A stretch of DNA of 50,944 nt from assembly GCA_001769835.1 (NCBI GenBank), contig MEPR01000040.1, positions 1 through 50,944 of the forward strand, written 5' to 3'. Below the pieces are notes generated by a model. It ran no database searches. It saw only the letters and a program-made list of their open reading frames with translations, and was not told where the DNA came from. The stretch is from Bdellovibrionales bacterium GWB1_55_8 (GTDB taxonomy: Bacteria > Bdellovibrionota > UBA1018). The stretch's first letter is position 1; every line of letters starts with the position of its first letter. Below are positions 16,700-24,325 of this stretch, one piece after another. The position numbers and the translations under genes were made by a program.

Positions 16700-18433
16700 T
16701 CAGAACTGATCGTAGAATAACTGTTCGATCTTGTCCGTTGCTTTCTTCGGAAGCGGGAACGGTGCTTTCACCCGCTCCGCATTCCGCAGGTCCGCTTCAA
16801 AAGAGCGCGTCAGATCAGCGGTAAATTCAGCATCGAGAATGTTGAAGATCGCCTCTCCTTCATACCTCTCTGAACGGGGATGAAGATTGTAGCTTCCCAC
16901 CCAGCTGTATTTTCCATCCACGGTCATGAATTTGCTGTGCAGCGTGTTTTTCCCGCGTTTGACGTAAACCTCAAATCCGTTCTCCACAAGATGGTTCACG
17001 CTTCTGAGGATCGGACGCGTAATGATAGGCTCGTCAATGCTGGTCGAGGAATTGGTGAGAACCCGTACGCGTACGCCGCGTTTTTTCGCCTCCAGAAGTT
17101 TTCGGTAAATGGCGGGGTTCATGATCAGGTACGCATTTTCAATATCGATGTTCTTCTCCGCGCCTTCGATCGCGAGCAGGGTGGCGCGAAGAATGCTTTG
17201 GTCCACGCCGGGTACATGGTCAACGAGTGACATCCGTGCGCTACCCGCAGCTTCCTTGGAGACGGGCGAAGCGGCCGGCGGTACGTCGGCCTTTCCAAGC
17301 GTCAGACCATGGCCTTCCACCTGTTCATTCCAGAGCTTTGAAAAAAGCCGATTCGCTTCGACCGAGGCTTCTCCCTTCGCATAAACGTCCGTATCGCGCC
17401 ACTTGGGAGTGCCTTTGCGCCCCATATGGCTGTAAACGTCTCCGAAATTCATTCCGCCGCTGATGGACTCCAGGTCATCCACGATCATCATCTTGCGGTG
17501 CTGACCATCATACTTTCTGAGTTTGTCCAGGCTCCGCCACCTGACGACTTCGATCCCGGCGTCTTCCATACTCTTTAAGGCTGCCTCGTGGCCCGGCTTC
17601 ATTGCGACCTGTCCATCGACCATGATCTTCACATCCACGCCGCGACGTTTGGCGGCGATGAGTTCTTTCGCGAAAGTCGTGCCCGTCTTGTCATCATAGA
17701 AAGCCCAGGAAAGGACCCGGATGCTTTTCTTAGCGTTCTGAATGAGCGCGCGACGCTCCTTGAAAGACTTCGGTCCGTTTATGAGCGGATGCACGATGTT
17801 GCCGCCGGTGAACTTCGCGCCCGTTTGCCTTTCAAACACCTCCACGAACTCGGGGTGATCGAAGCCTGCTTTGCCTGCTTTCCTGAGTGGCTCGAGTTCC
17901 CGTTCCGTTTCGGCCATGAGGCGATACGAGAGTCGCGTCCAGTCCTCGTACTTGGCTCCTTTTGAAGCCGCAGTCAGTCCCCGTGCCGATAGTTCGGCAT
18001 CGATGACTCCTGAAACCTGCTGAATGATCGCTTCCTGTTTTTCCGGGCTCAGGCCGGGCGGTAGCTTGCCCTGTTTACCTGCTTCTTCCGCGACCGCGCG
18101 CAGGAAGTCCGGCAACTCCCCTGAGTCCTGAAGTTTGGCACCTATGCGGATCGCGACCATCTGCGCTTCCTTGCTTTGCAGTGAGAGAGCGCCCGCGTCG
18201 GCATTCTTGAAAAGTTCAAGTGCCTGGGCGTGAAGTTCCGGATCGCTTGCAAAGGCTTTTGCAAGGCGCGCCTGGCTTTCACTATCCATGTTTTTCAAAA
18301 CCGAGCTCAGTGTCTCGATGATGCACGCCGGAGTGGGTTTCGCCGGCGCGGGTCCGTCCGCATGTGCAAGTGAAACCAGCAGCAGGAACGCGGGTATGAC
18401 CGTAAAAGCGGTGAATTTTAGGCGAGCTTTCAT
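16700..18433 (-). CDS. Exported phospholipase D-like protein with two HKD motifs
   Basis: A 577-residue protein with a signal peptide (FTVIPAFLLLVSLAHA-DG), an N-terminal helical region of about 190 residues of unknown role, then two phospholipase D halves. The HxKx4D motifs are HRKMMIVDD (about 312) with GGMNFGD following, and HSKFMTVDG (about 498) with GSYNL following. Both catalytic His/Lys/Asp sets are intact, so it is likely a phosphodiesterase on phospholipid or nucleic acid, or a cardiolipin-synthase-type transferase, in the periplasm or outside the cell. Start chosen at ATG 18433 because GAGAGG lies 7 bases upstream. It is last in the run with the sigma/anti-sigma pair (52-bp gap), suggesting envelope-stress control. 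Confidence 0.83.
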   Translation of the reverse strand: MKARLKFTAFTVIPAFLLLVSLAHADGPAPAKPTPACIIETLSSVLKNMDSESQARLAKAFASDPELHAQALELFKNADAGALSLQSKEAQMVAIRIGAKLQDSGELPDFLRAVAEEAGKQGKLPPGLSPEKQEAIIQQVSGVIDAELSARGLTAASKGAKYEDWTRLSYRLMAETERELEPLRKAGKAGFDHPEFVEVFERQTGAKFTGGNIVHPLINGPKSFKERRALIQNAKKSIRVLSWAFYDDKTGTTFAKELIAAKRRGVDVKIMVDGQVAMKPGHEAALKSMEDAGIEVVRWRSLDKLRKYDGQHRKMMIVDDLESISGGMNFGDVYSHMGRKGTPKWRDTDVYAKGEASVEANRLFSKLWNEQVEGHGLTLGKADVPPAASPVSKEAAGSARMSLVDHVPGVDQSILRATLLAIEGAEKNIDIENAYLIMNPAIYRKLLEAKKRGVRVRVLTNSSTSIDEPIITRPILRSVNHLVENGFEVYVKRGKNTLHSKFMTVDGKYSWVGSYNLHPRSERYEGEAIFNILDAEFTADLTRSFEADLRNAERVKAPFPLPKKATDKIEQLFYDQF

Positions 18434-18485
18434 GGAGGACCTCTCATTCATTCAAGCATGAAAGGCCAGAGAGGGCCAGTCGGCC

Positions 18486-18845
18486 TCAGATGTCTATCAA
18501 TTCAAGATAGGCATCGCCCGGTGCTTCGGCGCTTTCGTCAAAATATTGGCTTGCATCCGCCAGATAGAGTTCCGTCATGTCGTCGGAGCTGGCTGTCGGA
18601 GCTTCCGGTTGACTGGTGAGATTTTGGTTCACCACGGCCAACAGGAGGGCTGCCACAGCGGTGGCTGCAACGAATGTCATCCGCCGGCCTTTCGCGAAGG
18701 CAAGAGCACGGGCGAAGAGCGATCTTGATTCCTCGTTCTCAACTGCATCGAGGATTCGGTTCCACTCGCCGCGTGAAGCGGGAGCAGGAGGCATATCGTG
18801 TCGAGCCAGAAATGAACGGAGTTTCGCATCGTCATTGTTTCTCAT
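18486..18845 (-). CDS. Probable anti-sigma factor (single-pass membrane protein)
   Basis: A 119-residue protein: a cytoplasmic N-terminal part of about 55 residues, one transmembrane helix (MTFVAATAVAALLLAVV), then a short acidic periplasmic tail (SSDDMTELYLADASQYF). This is the layout of small anti-sigma factors. Its ATG lies inside the end of the ECF sigma gene (14-bp overlap) with GGAG 7 bases upstream, so the two are coupled. No HxxxCxxC zinc motif is present. The function is inferred from topology and coupling; no family motif was recognised. Confidence 0.7.
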   Translation of the reverse strand: MRNNDDAKLRSFLARHDMPPAPASRGEWNRILDAVENEESRSLFARALAFAKGRRMTFVAATAVAALLLAVVNQNLTSQPEAPTASSDDMTELYLADASQYFDESAEAPGDAYLELIDI

Positions 18846-19365
18846 AATCGACTCCATTTCTTTTCAAATGCTCAATGAATGCGTTTCTTGCGTTAAATAG
18901 TCTGGACTTCGCCGTGCCCAGCGGAATTCCAAGGCTTTCCGCGACTTCTTCCAAAGAGAGTTCCTGTTTGTAAAACAAAACAAAAACCGATTTCTGCTTG
19001 GCGGGCAATCGCAATATCGCCTTCCTGATCACCTCATGCATCGAAAGAGCGTCTTCATCATGCGCGGGCAATTCGGGTTCGTGTATCTTCGTTTCCTCCG
19101 CAACCCGCGGACTCCGTCTGAAGTGCTCATGAGCGGCGTTGACACAGATCCTGTACATCCAGGTTCTGAGCGACGATTCATTGCGAAAGCGGTCGATGTT
19201 GCGCCAGACGCGAATGAAGACGTCCTGCACTACATCATCCACGGCGTCGTCGTGAACCAGCCAGTAGACGGTTTTCCGGACATAGCCGCCATGCTCTTCG
19301 TAAATCGACTGAAAGGTGCTGAGGCGGTCGTCCGCTGATACGACCGCCTCGGTTTTCGACATCAT
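18832..19365 (-). CDS. ECF (group 4) RNA polymerase sigma factor
   Basis: A 177-residue protein with sigma70 region 2 (about 20-85: YVRKTVYWLVHDDAVDDVVQ, then DVFIRVWRNIDRFR and LRTWMYRICVNAA) and region 4 (about 118-168: LRLPAKQKSVFVLFY, LSLEEVAESLGIPLGTAKSRL). There is no region 1 or 3, as in ECF factors. It starts 3 bp after the Spy-like gene with AGGAG before the ATG, and its end overlaps the anti-sigma gene. It likely directs the operon's own promoter (19887-19915) in response to an envelope signal. Confidence 0.92.
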   Translation of the reverse strand: MMSKTEAVVSADDRLSTFQSIYEEHGGYVRKTVYWLVHDDAVDDVVQDVFIRVWRNIDRFRNESSLRTWMYRICVNAAHEHFRRSPRVAEETKIHEPELPAHDEDALSMHEVIRKAILRLPAKQKSVFVLFYKQELSLEEVAESLGIPLGTAKSRLFNARNAFIEHLKRNGVDYEKQ

Positions 19366-19368
19366 TCT

Positions 19369-19857
19369 TTACTCCTGATCGTCCTCATCTTCATCCTGAC
19401 GCATCATGCCCCGTCCGCCGGGGCCGCCACGGCCACGCCCCATCGGTCCCTTGCCCTTCCGGAGTTCTTGAAACTTCTTTTGCTGTTCAGGGGTGAGTAC
19501 CTGCCGGATAGCCAGCACCTGGTCGAACCGGGCATCGCTCATCTTGTTTTTCAGTTCCTGGTTTTTCTTGTGGAGCTTCCGCAGTTCGTCGGTACTCGTA
19601 TTTGACTGAAGCGCCTGAGTGAGTTTTTCCTGACTCTGGCGCATCTCATCCTTCACTGCCGAGATTTTATCCCGACTGGCTTTCCTGAGTGCGTCCAGTT
19701 TGGTGCGCTGCTCGGGAGTGAGGTCGAGCTGCTCCATCATCTGGCGTGGTCCGCCTCCTTTGCCCCCACGATCCATGGGGCCCCGTGCATGGGCCGTCTG
19801 GCCGGTGAAGCTGATAACGAGTGCTGCCAATATTGCTGATGCCATCTGTGGTTTCAT
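19369..19857 (-). CDS. Spy/CpxP-like periplasmic protein (LTxxQ family)
   Basis: A 162-residue exported protein with a signal peptide (MKPQMASAILAALVISFTG, cleavage near AHA-R). The helical core has two LTxxQ motifs, LDLTPEQRTK (about 46-55) and VLTPEQQKKF (about 122-131). Relatives are Spy, CpxP and metal-sensing periplasmic proteins, which bind unfolded proteins or metals. The C-terminal tail is Gly/Arg-rich then strongly acidic (QDEDEDDQE), which is unusual and could bind metal. Start chosen at ATG 19857 with GAAGGAG upstream. First gene of the sigma/anti-sigma run, so it may be the periplasmic sensor arm, as CnrX is in its system. Confidence 0.82.
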   Translation of the reverse strand: MKPQMASAILAALVISFTGQTAHARGPMDRGGKGGGPRQMMEQLDLTPEQRTKLDALRKASRDKISAVKDEMRQSQEKLTQALQSNTSTDELRKLHKKNQELKNKMSDARFDQVLAIRQVLTPEQQKKFQELRKGKGPMGRGRGGPGGRGMMRQDEDEDDQE

Positions 19858-19886
19858 GTTTTCTCCTTCGTGTTGGAATTCACCTA

Positions 19887-19915
19887 TTAGACGCGGATAC
19901 GGGGCCCAAAAGTTC
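19887..19915 (-). promoter_or_regulatory. ECF sigma-type promoter upstream of the Spy-sigma operon
   Basis: On the minus strand TGAACTT, with GAACTT at 19915-19910, then 17 bp, then GTCTAA (19892-19887). The elements resemble sigmaE-type promoters (GGAACTT and TCTAA), although the spacing is 1-2 bp longer than the E. coli optimum. The predicted start of transcription would lie about 20-25 bp before the ATG at 19857. It is the natural site for autoregulation by the sigma factor of this operon. Confidence 0.55.
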
Positions 19916-20021
19916 ATAAATATTTTCATGCACCCGAGGGGATTACAAGTTGCTGTTTTTGTTTGTCAATTTTAAGCGGCTTTGTGGATGCAAACGGAAT
20001 AGTCCTCCGCTAAAAGACCTC

Positions 20022-20591
20022 ATGCACATCTTACGAGCGGTCCTGCTTTTCAGTTTGATTTGGTTATCTTCTTCCGTTCCTTCAGTTCACGCCTCGCCGG
20101 GCGTTGCAGTGGATTCCGGAAATGACCCTTTGTTCGGTTTCATGCTTGGGGAGTGGGAAGCTTCCGGCGAGCGCGTTCAGATCATCAGTGGGCGTCGGAT
20201 ACGTTTGCATGCTGATATCGTCTCCGAGTTGGACGGTCGCGGGCGTCTGGTCTCCTGGAATCGATGGACGGAAGTTCCAGAAGCCGGCGGGAATTCGAAG
20301 ATTTACGAGCGCACTTACTGGATCGCTCCGACGGATAAAGCAGGCGTCTACCACCTCGGGATGGTGAATGAGAATGACCCGGAAGCGGATGCTCGGGTCG
20401 AAGCTGTGGGCCGGTTAACAGAGGAGGAATTCACGGTGGAGCAGGTGATTCCCTCAACTCCTCCGATTCGCGTTCGTTCGGTCACGCGGTTCAGGAACGT
20501 TTCAGGGAACAGGTCTTCTGAGACTTCGGAATCCGTGTTCATGGGAGATCGTCAGGTATCAGGAGCGCAGATTCATTTCAGACCACGCTGA
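20022..20591 (+). CDS. Secreted protein of unknown function (DUF1579-like appearance)
   Basis: A 189-residue protein with a signal peptide (MHILRAVLLFSLIWLSSSVP, cleavage near VHA-S). The mature domain begins FGFMLGEWEASGERVQIISG and continues with antiparallel strands (GRLVSWNRWTEV, YERTYWIAP, YHLGMVNE). This resembles lipocalin-like DUF1579/nitrobindin folds, but I do not recognise a specific family. Start chosen at ATG 20022, where the signal peptide begins; no strong Shine-Dalgarno is present. It is divergent from the Spy-like operon, and its last 14 bp overlap the HTH regulator gene tail to tail. Confidence 0.65.
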   Translation: MHILRAVLLFSLIWLSSSVPSVHASPGVAVDSGNDPLFGFMLGEWEASGERVQIISGRRIRLHADIVSELDGRGRLVSWNRWTEVPEAGGNSKIYERTYWIAPTDKAGVYHLGMVNENDPEADARVEAVGRLTEEEFTVEQVIPSTPPIRVRSVTRFRNVSGNRSSETSESVFMGDRQVSGAQIHFRPR

Positions 20592-21456
20592 TTTCGTAAA
20601 CGCACCTCGTCCCTCCGTGAAAAAGGCACTCCTTTTCGATGAGCTGTCCTTCCTTGGAGGGCGACTTGGCGAATGCGAATTGCTGGAAATAATGCTGTTT
20701 GTACCGGCAGAGGAGATCCCCTAGTTCGTCGTTTTTGTAGTTGAAGCGCTTCAGGTGTTCATTCGGCGTGACGGAGAGCTGAATGCTGGTGCTCGAAAAA
20801 TCCTCGATCTTGTAATCGAAATTGCACTCGTAGAAACGGGCGTTCCTGAGCAGGACCTGCAGCCGGTTCAGCGCGCCGTCCACGGAGTCATAGTGAGAAT
20901 GCATGCTTCCGTGTGACTCGCGCTGGTTTGCAGCTTTTGCGAGCCGACCCAGGCTCCTTGCCTTGAGATGTCCGTCCTTTATCAGGCGACTCGCGATATC
21001 CATGCAGAAGTTCAGATTGATCTGATTGTCGTGGTCCACGATGAAGTCGGGGTCCACGCGGATTGATGCGAGGAATTGCTTCATTCCCTGGCTTCCGTAA
21101 ATGGACTCGAAAAAGGACAGGAAGGGAAGCATCGCGCGAATTTTTGATCCCCGGTCCGTCGTATAGCGGGAATGAATTTTGAAGCCAGCGGTCCCCTGCG
21201 GCGATTCAAGCAGGGCTGGGGAGGACTTCTCGATGAATCCCGTCACAAGTGAATCAGGGGAAATGTCGGTCAGTTTACAGAAATCAAACCAGATCGGAGC
21301 TGAAGGGATCAGGATTCCGTGCTCGGTGCGTGACACCGCTCCTTGGGAAATTCCAAGTTTCTGCGCAATGTCCACCTGTCCTAATCCGGCGCGCTTCCTT
21401 GCGGCACGCATCAATGTTGCTATTCGCTCTGCTGAGAGTTTTTCTTGTGTGTTCAC
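20578..21456 (-). CDS. XRE-type HTH regulator with a large C-terminal sensor-like domain
   Basis: A 292-residue protein. The N-terminal HTH (about 10-65) contains VDIAQKLGISQGAVSRTEHG, a good helix-turn-helix. The remaining about 220 residues are cytoplasmic and end in ECLFHGGTRCVYEISVV, like the cysteine-bearing end of V4R/heme-NO-type small-molecule-binding domains. Three cysteines (CNFDY, CLFHGGTRC) could bind a ligand or metal. Start chosen at GTG 21456 with AGGA 6-7 bases upstream; ATGs at 21510 and 21504 lack such a site. It is divergent from the small secreted protein gene at 21593, which may be its target. Confidence 0.72.
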   Translation of the reverse strand: MNTQEKLSAERIATLMRAARKRAGLGQVDIAQKLGISQGAVSRTEHGILIPSAPIWFDFCKLTDISPDSLVTGFIEKSSPALLESPQGTAGFKIHSRYTTDRGSKIRAMLPFLSFFESIYGSQGMKQFLASIRVDPDFIVDHDNQINLNFCMDIASRLIKDGHLKARSLGRLAKAANQRESHGSMHSHYDSVDGALNRLQVLLRNARFYECNFDYKIEDFSSTSIQLSVTPNEHLKRFNYKNDELGDLLCRYKQHYFQQFAFAKSPSKEGQLIEKECLFHGGTRCVYEISVV

Positions 21457-21592
21457 GCGAATTCCTGATGCTTGATGATTGAGGCCAGGAAGATAGCATT
21501 CCATTTTCAATCAATCAATTTTGTTTCAGATTGGAGTCCGTCATTGACTTAACGGGTTGATTGTTCTTTTCTGCAGAAAGGAGAAGTCCCGC

Positions 21593-22060
21593 ATGAGGCA
21601 GGTCCTTGGCATCATTGTTTTGGCATCAAGTCTGTGTTCGATCGCTGTGCAGGCGATGGATCAGGAAGCTGCGATTGACGCAGTAGCCTCGTTCGTTCAG
21701 TTAAAGGGCGCGCAACTTCACGAAGGCACGGATGAGCAAGGTCATTGCCGGGTTCTTATTTACGGCCAAGCCGCCGAAAGCAGGGATATCTGGTTTGAGG
21801 GGACGTTTCAGCAGAAAACCGGCCCGGTACTTGGACTGGCTATTCCGTTTATGTTGAGTTCATCGCCCGAGATGGCGTTGATCGAGTCTTTCCGTGTTTC
21901 CGAAGGGCAGATTTCGGCAGAGGTGGCCTATCCGTCTCAAGGCGGAGAGACGCGTATCCAACTTACTTTGAGGCAGGACCGGGACGGACACCTGTCCGAT
22001 GCGATTTACGTCACCTCTTCCGCGAAGCGCATCTGCGCCAACCTTCGACGCGTACTCTGA
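21593..22060 (+). CDS. Small secreted protein of unknown function
   Basis: A 155-residue protein with a signal peptide (MRQVLGIIVLASSLCSIAVQA-MD) and a compact mature domain. It has two cysteines (HCRVLIYG and KRICANLRR) that could form a disulfide. No family is recognised. AGGAG lies 8 bases before the ATG at 21593. It is divergent from the XRE regulator (136 bp between the start codons) and is followed by a large inverted repeat before ahpD. Confidence 0.68.
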   Translation: MRQVLGIIVLASSLCSIAVQAMDQEAAIDAVASFVQLKGAQLHEGTDEQGHCRVLIYGQAAESRDIWFEGTFQQKTGPVLGLAIPFMLSSSPEMALIESFRVSEGQISAEVAYPSQGGETRIQLTLRQDRDGHLSDAIYVTSSAKRICANLRRVL

Positions 22061-22071
22061 TCTTTGGGGGG

Positions 22072-22108
22072 GCAGGCGCCAGACCTCCAGTGGAAGTATG
22101 GCGCCTGC
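22072..22108. repeat. Inverted repeat between convergent genes
   Basis: The perfect 9-bp arms GCAGGCGCC (22072-22080) and GGCGCCTGC (22100-22108) flank a 19-base loop. No T-run follows directly on either strand, so it is not a classical terminator, although it sits where one is expected. A second short hairpin GGCA-N5-TGCC follows at about 22125-22137. Confidence 0.6.
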
Positions 22109-22142
22109 GAATGGGCTGTTTTCGGCATTTTTTGCCATGTAT

Positions 22143-22688
22143 TTACTGAGCGTCGGAACTCGTCTCCAGGGCGCGTAATGCTTTCACCACCGAGGCCAGT
22201 CGGGCCAGGTCATGAATTTTGTCCACGCTCACTCCTGCTTCCCTGAGTGCCTGCTCGTGGGAGCCTACGCAGCTCTGACACCCGTTCAGCACTGAAACCG
22301 CAAAGGCAAGCATCTCGAAACGCTCCTTTCCCAGGACGGGTCTGGCAAGCGAAGTCATTCGGAGTCCTGCCGTGCTGTAGTCGTCTTTGCCGACCATGTG
22401 CTTGAACCGGTAGTACGTGTTGAGCATTGCCATGATGGCCGCACTTTCCGCCGCTTCCTGGATCTGTTCCTGCGTGGCATCGCGCTTTTTGAGCTCGGTG
22501 CGCGCGAGGGCAATCAGTTCCCGGTCCTCTGTCGAGGTCGCGGTGGCGAGGAGAGCGAAGAGTGACTCCTCAGGGGCTAGTGCCCCTTCCGTCACGATCC
22601 GTTTCAGGTTGAGCTTGAGATCACGCGCGATGGTTGTGGAGCGGGCCTCATGCAGTCGGTCGAAGATTTCAGAAGATACGGGTTCCAT
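22143..22688 (-). CDS. ahpD: Alkyl hydroperoxide reductase D (AhpD-family)
   Basis: A 181-residue carboxymuconolactone-decarboxylase-fold protein. The redox centre is LNGCQSCVGSHEQ with C137, C140 and H144, the AhpD pattern. In mycobacteria AhpD uses this disulfide to reduce AhpC, linking it to lipoamide-dependent enzymes. Start chosen at ATG 22688 with GGAG 6 bases upstream. It begins 14 bp after the ahpC stop, so the two form an operon divergent from oxyR. No AhpF gene is nearby, which fits AhpD as the reductant. Confidence 0.88.
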   Translation of the reverse strand: MEPVSSEIFDRLHEARSTTIARDLKLNLKRIVTEGALAPEESLFALLATATSTEDRELIALARTELKKRDATQEQIQEAAESAAIMAMLNTYYRFKHMVGKDDYSTAGLRMTSLARPVLGKERFEMLAFAVSVLNGCQSCVGSHEQALREAGVSVDKIHDLARLASVVKALRALETSSDAQ

Positions 22689-22702
22689 GGATTCTCCAGT
22701 CC

Positions 22703-23251
22703 TCAGCCGTTGAGGGTTGCTTTGCCCTTCTCCCAATTGCAGGGGCAAAGTTCATCTGTTTGAAGCGCGTCCAGGGTTCGGATCACTTCTTTCACATTTC
22801 GACCCACGCTCAGATCATTGATGCTGACCCAGCGAACGGTACCTTCCGGGTCGACGATATACGTGGCGCGAAGCGGAATCTTTTCCGTCGGATGCAGGAC
22901 TCCAAGGGCTTCACTGAGCTCTTTCTTGTTGTCCGCCAGCATGGGGTAACCGAGATTCTTCAGATCGGGGTGACTCATGCGCCAGGCAAGATGCACGTAT
23001 TGGCTGTCGCAGCTAACGCCGAGAACCTGGGTTTCACGGTCACGGAAATTGTTGAGGTCCTTGTTGAACTCAGCAAGCTCCGTGGGACAGACAAATGTGA
23101 AATCAAGCGGCCAGAAAAAGACGACATTCCATTTTCCACGCATCTGGGTGGAACCCATGGTTTGGAATTCTTTTCCTTTTTCGATCGAAACGCAGGCTTG
23201 GGTTGAAAACTCCGGAAACTTCTGGCCGATTCCAAGAACACGTGAAGTCAT
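22703..23251 (-). CDS. ahpC: Peroxiredoxin AhpC
   Basis: A 182-residue typical 2-Cys peroxiredoxin. The peroxidatic cysteine is C55 in DFTFVCPTE. The C-terminal ELCPCNW gives C169 and C171, the three-cysteine arrangement of mycobacterial-type AhpC that works with AhpD rather than AhpF. It reduces hydrogen peroxide and organic peroxides in the cytoplasm. AGGAG lies 7 bases before the ATG. It is divergent from oxyR across 141 bp that hold an OxyR-like site, and is expected to be induced by peroxide. Confidence 0.93.
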   Translation of the reverse strand: MTSRVLGIGQKFPEFSTQACVSIEKGKEFQTMGSTQMRGKWNVVFFWPLDFTFVCPTELAEFNKDLNNFRDRETQVLGVSCDSQYVHLAWRMSHPDLKNLGYPMLADNKKELSEALGVLHPTEKIPLRATYIVDPEGTVRWVSINDLSVGRNVKEVIRTLDALQTDELCPCNWEKGKATLNG

Positions 23252-23357
23252 TTGATATCTCCTTGTTAGTCGCTGTGGCGAGTAACTGTTAAGCCGGCCT
23301 GTTTAGAATCGGTCGGCGTCTTGAATTGATGATCGGTGAAAACGGTAGATAAGTGAA

Positions 23358-23394
23358 ACTCATTAATGTTATGAGAGTAATAGGTAAAACTTAT
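23358..23394. promoter_or_regulatory. OxyR-like operator over the oxyR start
   Basis: The right half ATAGGTAAAACTTAT (23380-23394) matches the OxyR half-site ATAGnTnnnAnCTAT at 9 of 10 fixed positions. The left 15-mer (23358-23372) lies exactly 7 bp upstream and matches about half the fixed positions, including a terminal TTAT. The right half covers the oxyR start codon, which suggests autorepression; activation of ahpC from about 110 bp away is less certain. Confidence 0.5.
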
Positions 23395-24325
23395 GAATGT
23401 ATCATCCTTGAGCCTGCGCGATCTTGAGTATGTTCTGGCCGTTGCCGAGCAGCGGCATTTTGGAAAAGCGGCGGCACTCTGCGCCGTGAGTCAGCCTGCG
23501 CTCAGTGCGCAAATCAAGAAGATCGAGGAGCTCACGGGACTCAGGATTTTCGAGCGTTCACGCCGCCATGTCTCGGTCGCACCCCAAGCGGAGGCTTTTC
23601 TGGAACAGGTTCGAGTGGTGCTCAACGAAGCAAGGCGCCTCGTGGAGCTAGTTACGGCAAAACGGGAACCGTTGAGCGGTGTATTCAGGCTAGGCGTCAT
23701 TGCGACCGTTGGCCCTTATCTGCTTCCACATCTGATTCGCCCTCTGCGCAAAAAATACCCCAAACTCCAGCTGATCATCCGTGAAGGTCTGACCGACGGG
23801 CTGCTTGCCGAGCTGCGTGCCGGACATCTCGATGCGGTGATCGCGTCTGACACCTTCAAAGATGATTCTCTGAGCATCGATATCCTGTTTCAGGAGCCCT
23901 TTCTTCTTGCGGCTCCGAAGGACCATCCGTTGATGTTGCAGGATTCTCTGCTGCCACGGCATCTGAAGGCGTCGGAGATGGTCCTTCTTGAAGACGGTCA
24001 CTGTCTGAAGGATCAGGTCCTGGAGGTCTGTCCCGCGAACAGCCGGGGAAATCACCGGCGTTACCACACCACCAGCCTCGAGACACTCAGGCATCTTGTG
24101 GCAAGCGGACTCGGTTACACGCTGATGCCCTTGCTGGCGGTTAGGCCTGGTGCCGAGTTCGGAGGCCTGGTGTCTTATCGGGGGTTCGATGGCAGGCCCG
24201 TCGGAAGAAATATTATCCTTGTCCATCGAAAGCGGTATGCGAACACGGCTGATATCAAGGCACTGGTCGGACTTCTCGTGGAGAGGGCTCCAGAGGGGAT
24301 GCTTCCCGTACGCGCAGGGCGTTGA
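23393..24325 (+). CDS. oxyR: Peroxide-responsive LysR-type regulator OxyR
   Basis: A 310-residue LysR-family protein. The N-terminal winged HTH (about 5-65) contains LEYVLAVAEQRHFGKAAAL and SQPALSAQIKKIE. The effector domain carries GHCLKDQVLEVC with C204 and C213 nine residues apart, the same spacing as the redox pair C199/C208 of E. coli OxyR. Peroxide would form the disulfide and switch the protein to an activator. It is divergent from ahpC-ahpD. The Shine-Dalgarno is weak (TAGG); the ATG lies inside the OxyR-like operator. The next gene starts within its stop codon. Confidence 0.93.
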   Translation: MNVSSLSLRDLEYVLAVAEQRHFGKAAALCAVSQPALSAQIKKIEELTGLRIFERSRRHVSVAPQAEAFLEQVRVVLNEARRLVELVTAKREPLSGVFRLGVIATVGPYLLPHLIRPLRKKYPKLQLIIREGLTDGLLAELRAGHLDAVIASDTFKDDSLSIDILFQEPFLLAAPKDHPLMLQDSLLPRHLKASEMVLLEDGHCLKDQVLEVCPANSRGNHRRYHTTSLETLRHLVASGLGYTLMPLLAVRPGAEFGGLVSYRGFDGRPVGRNIILVHRKRYANTADIKALVGLLVERAPEGMLPVRAGR

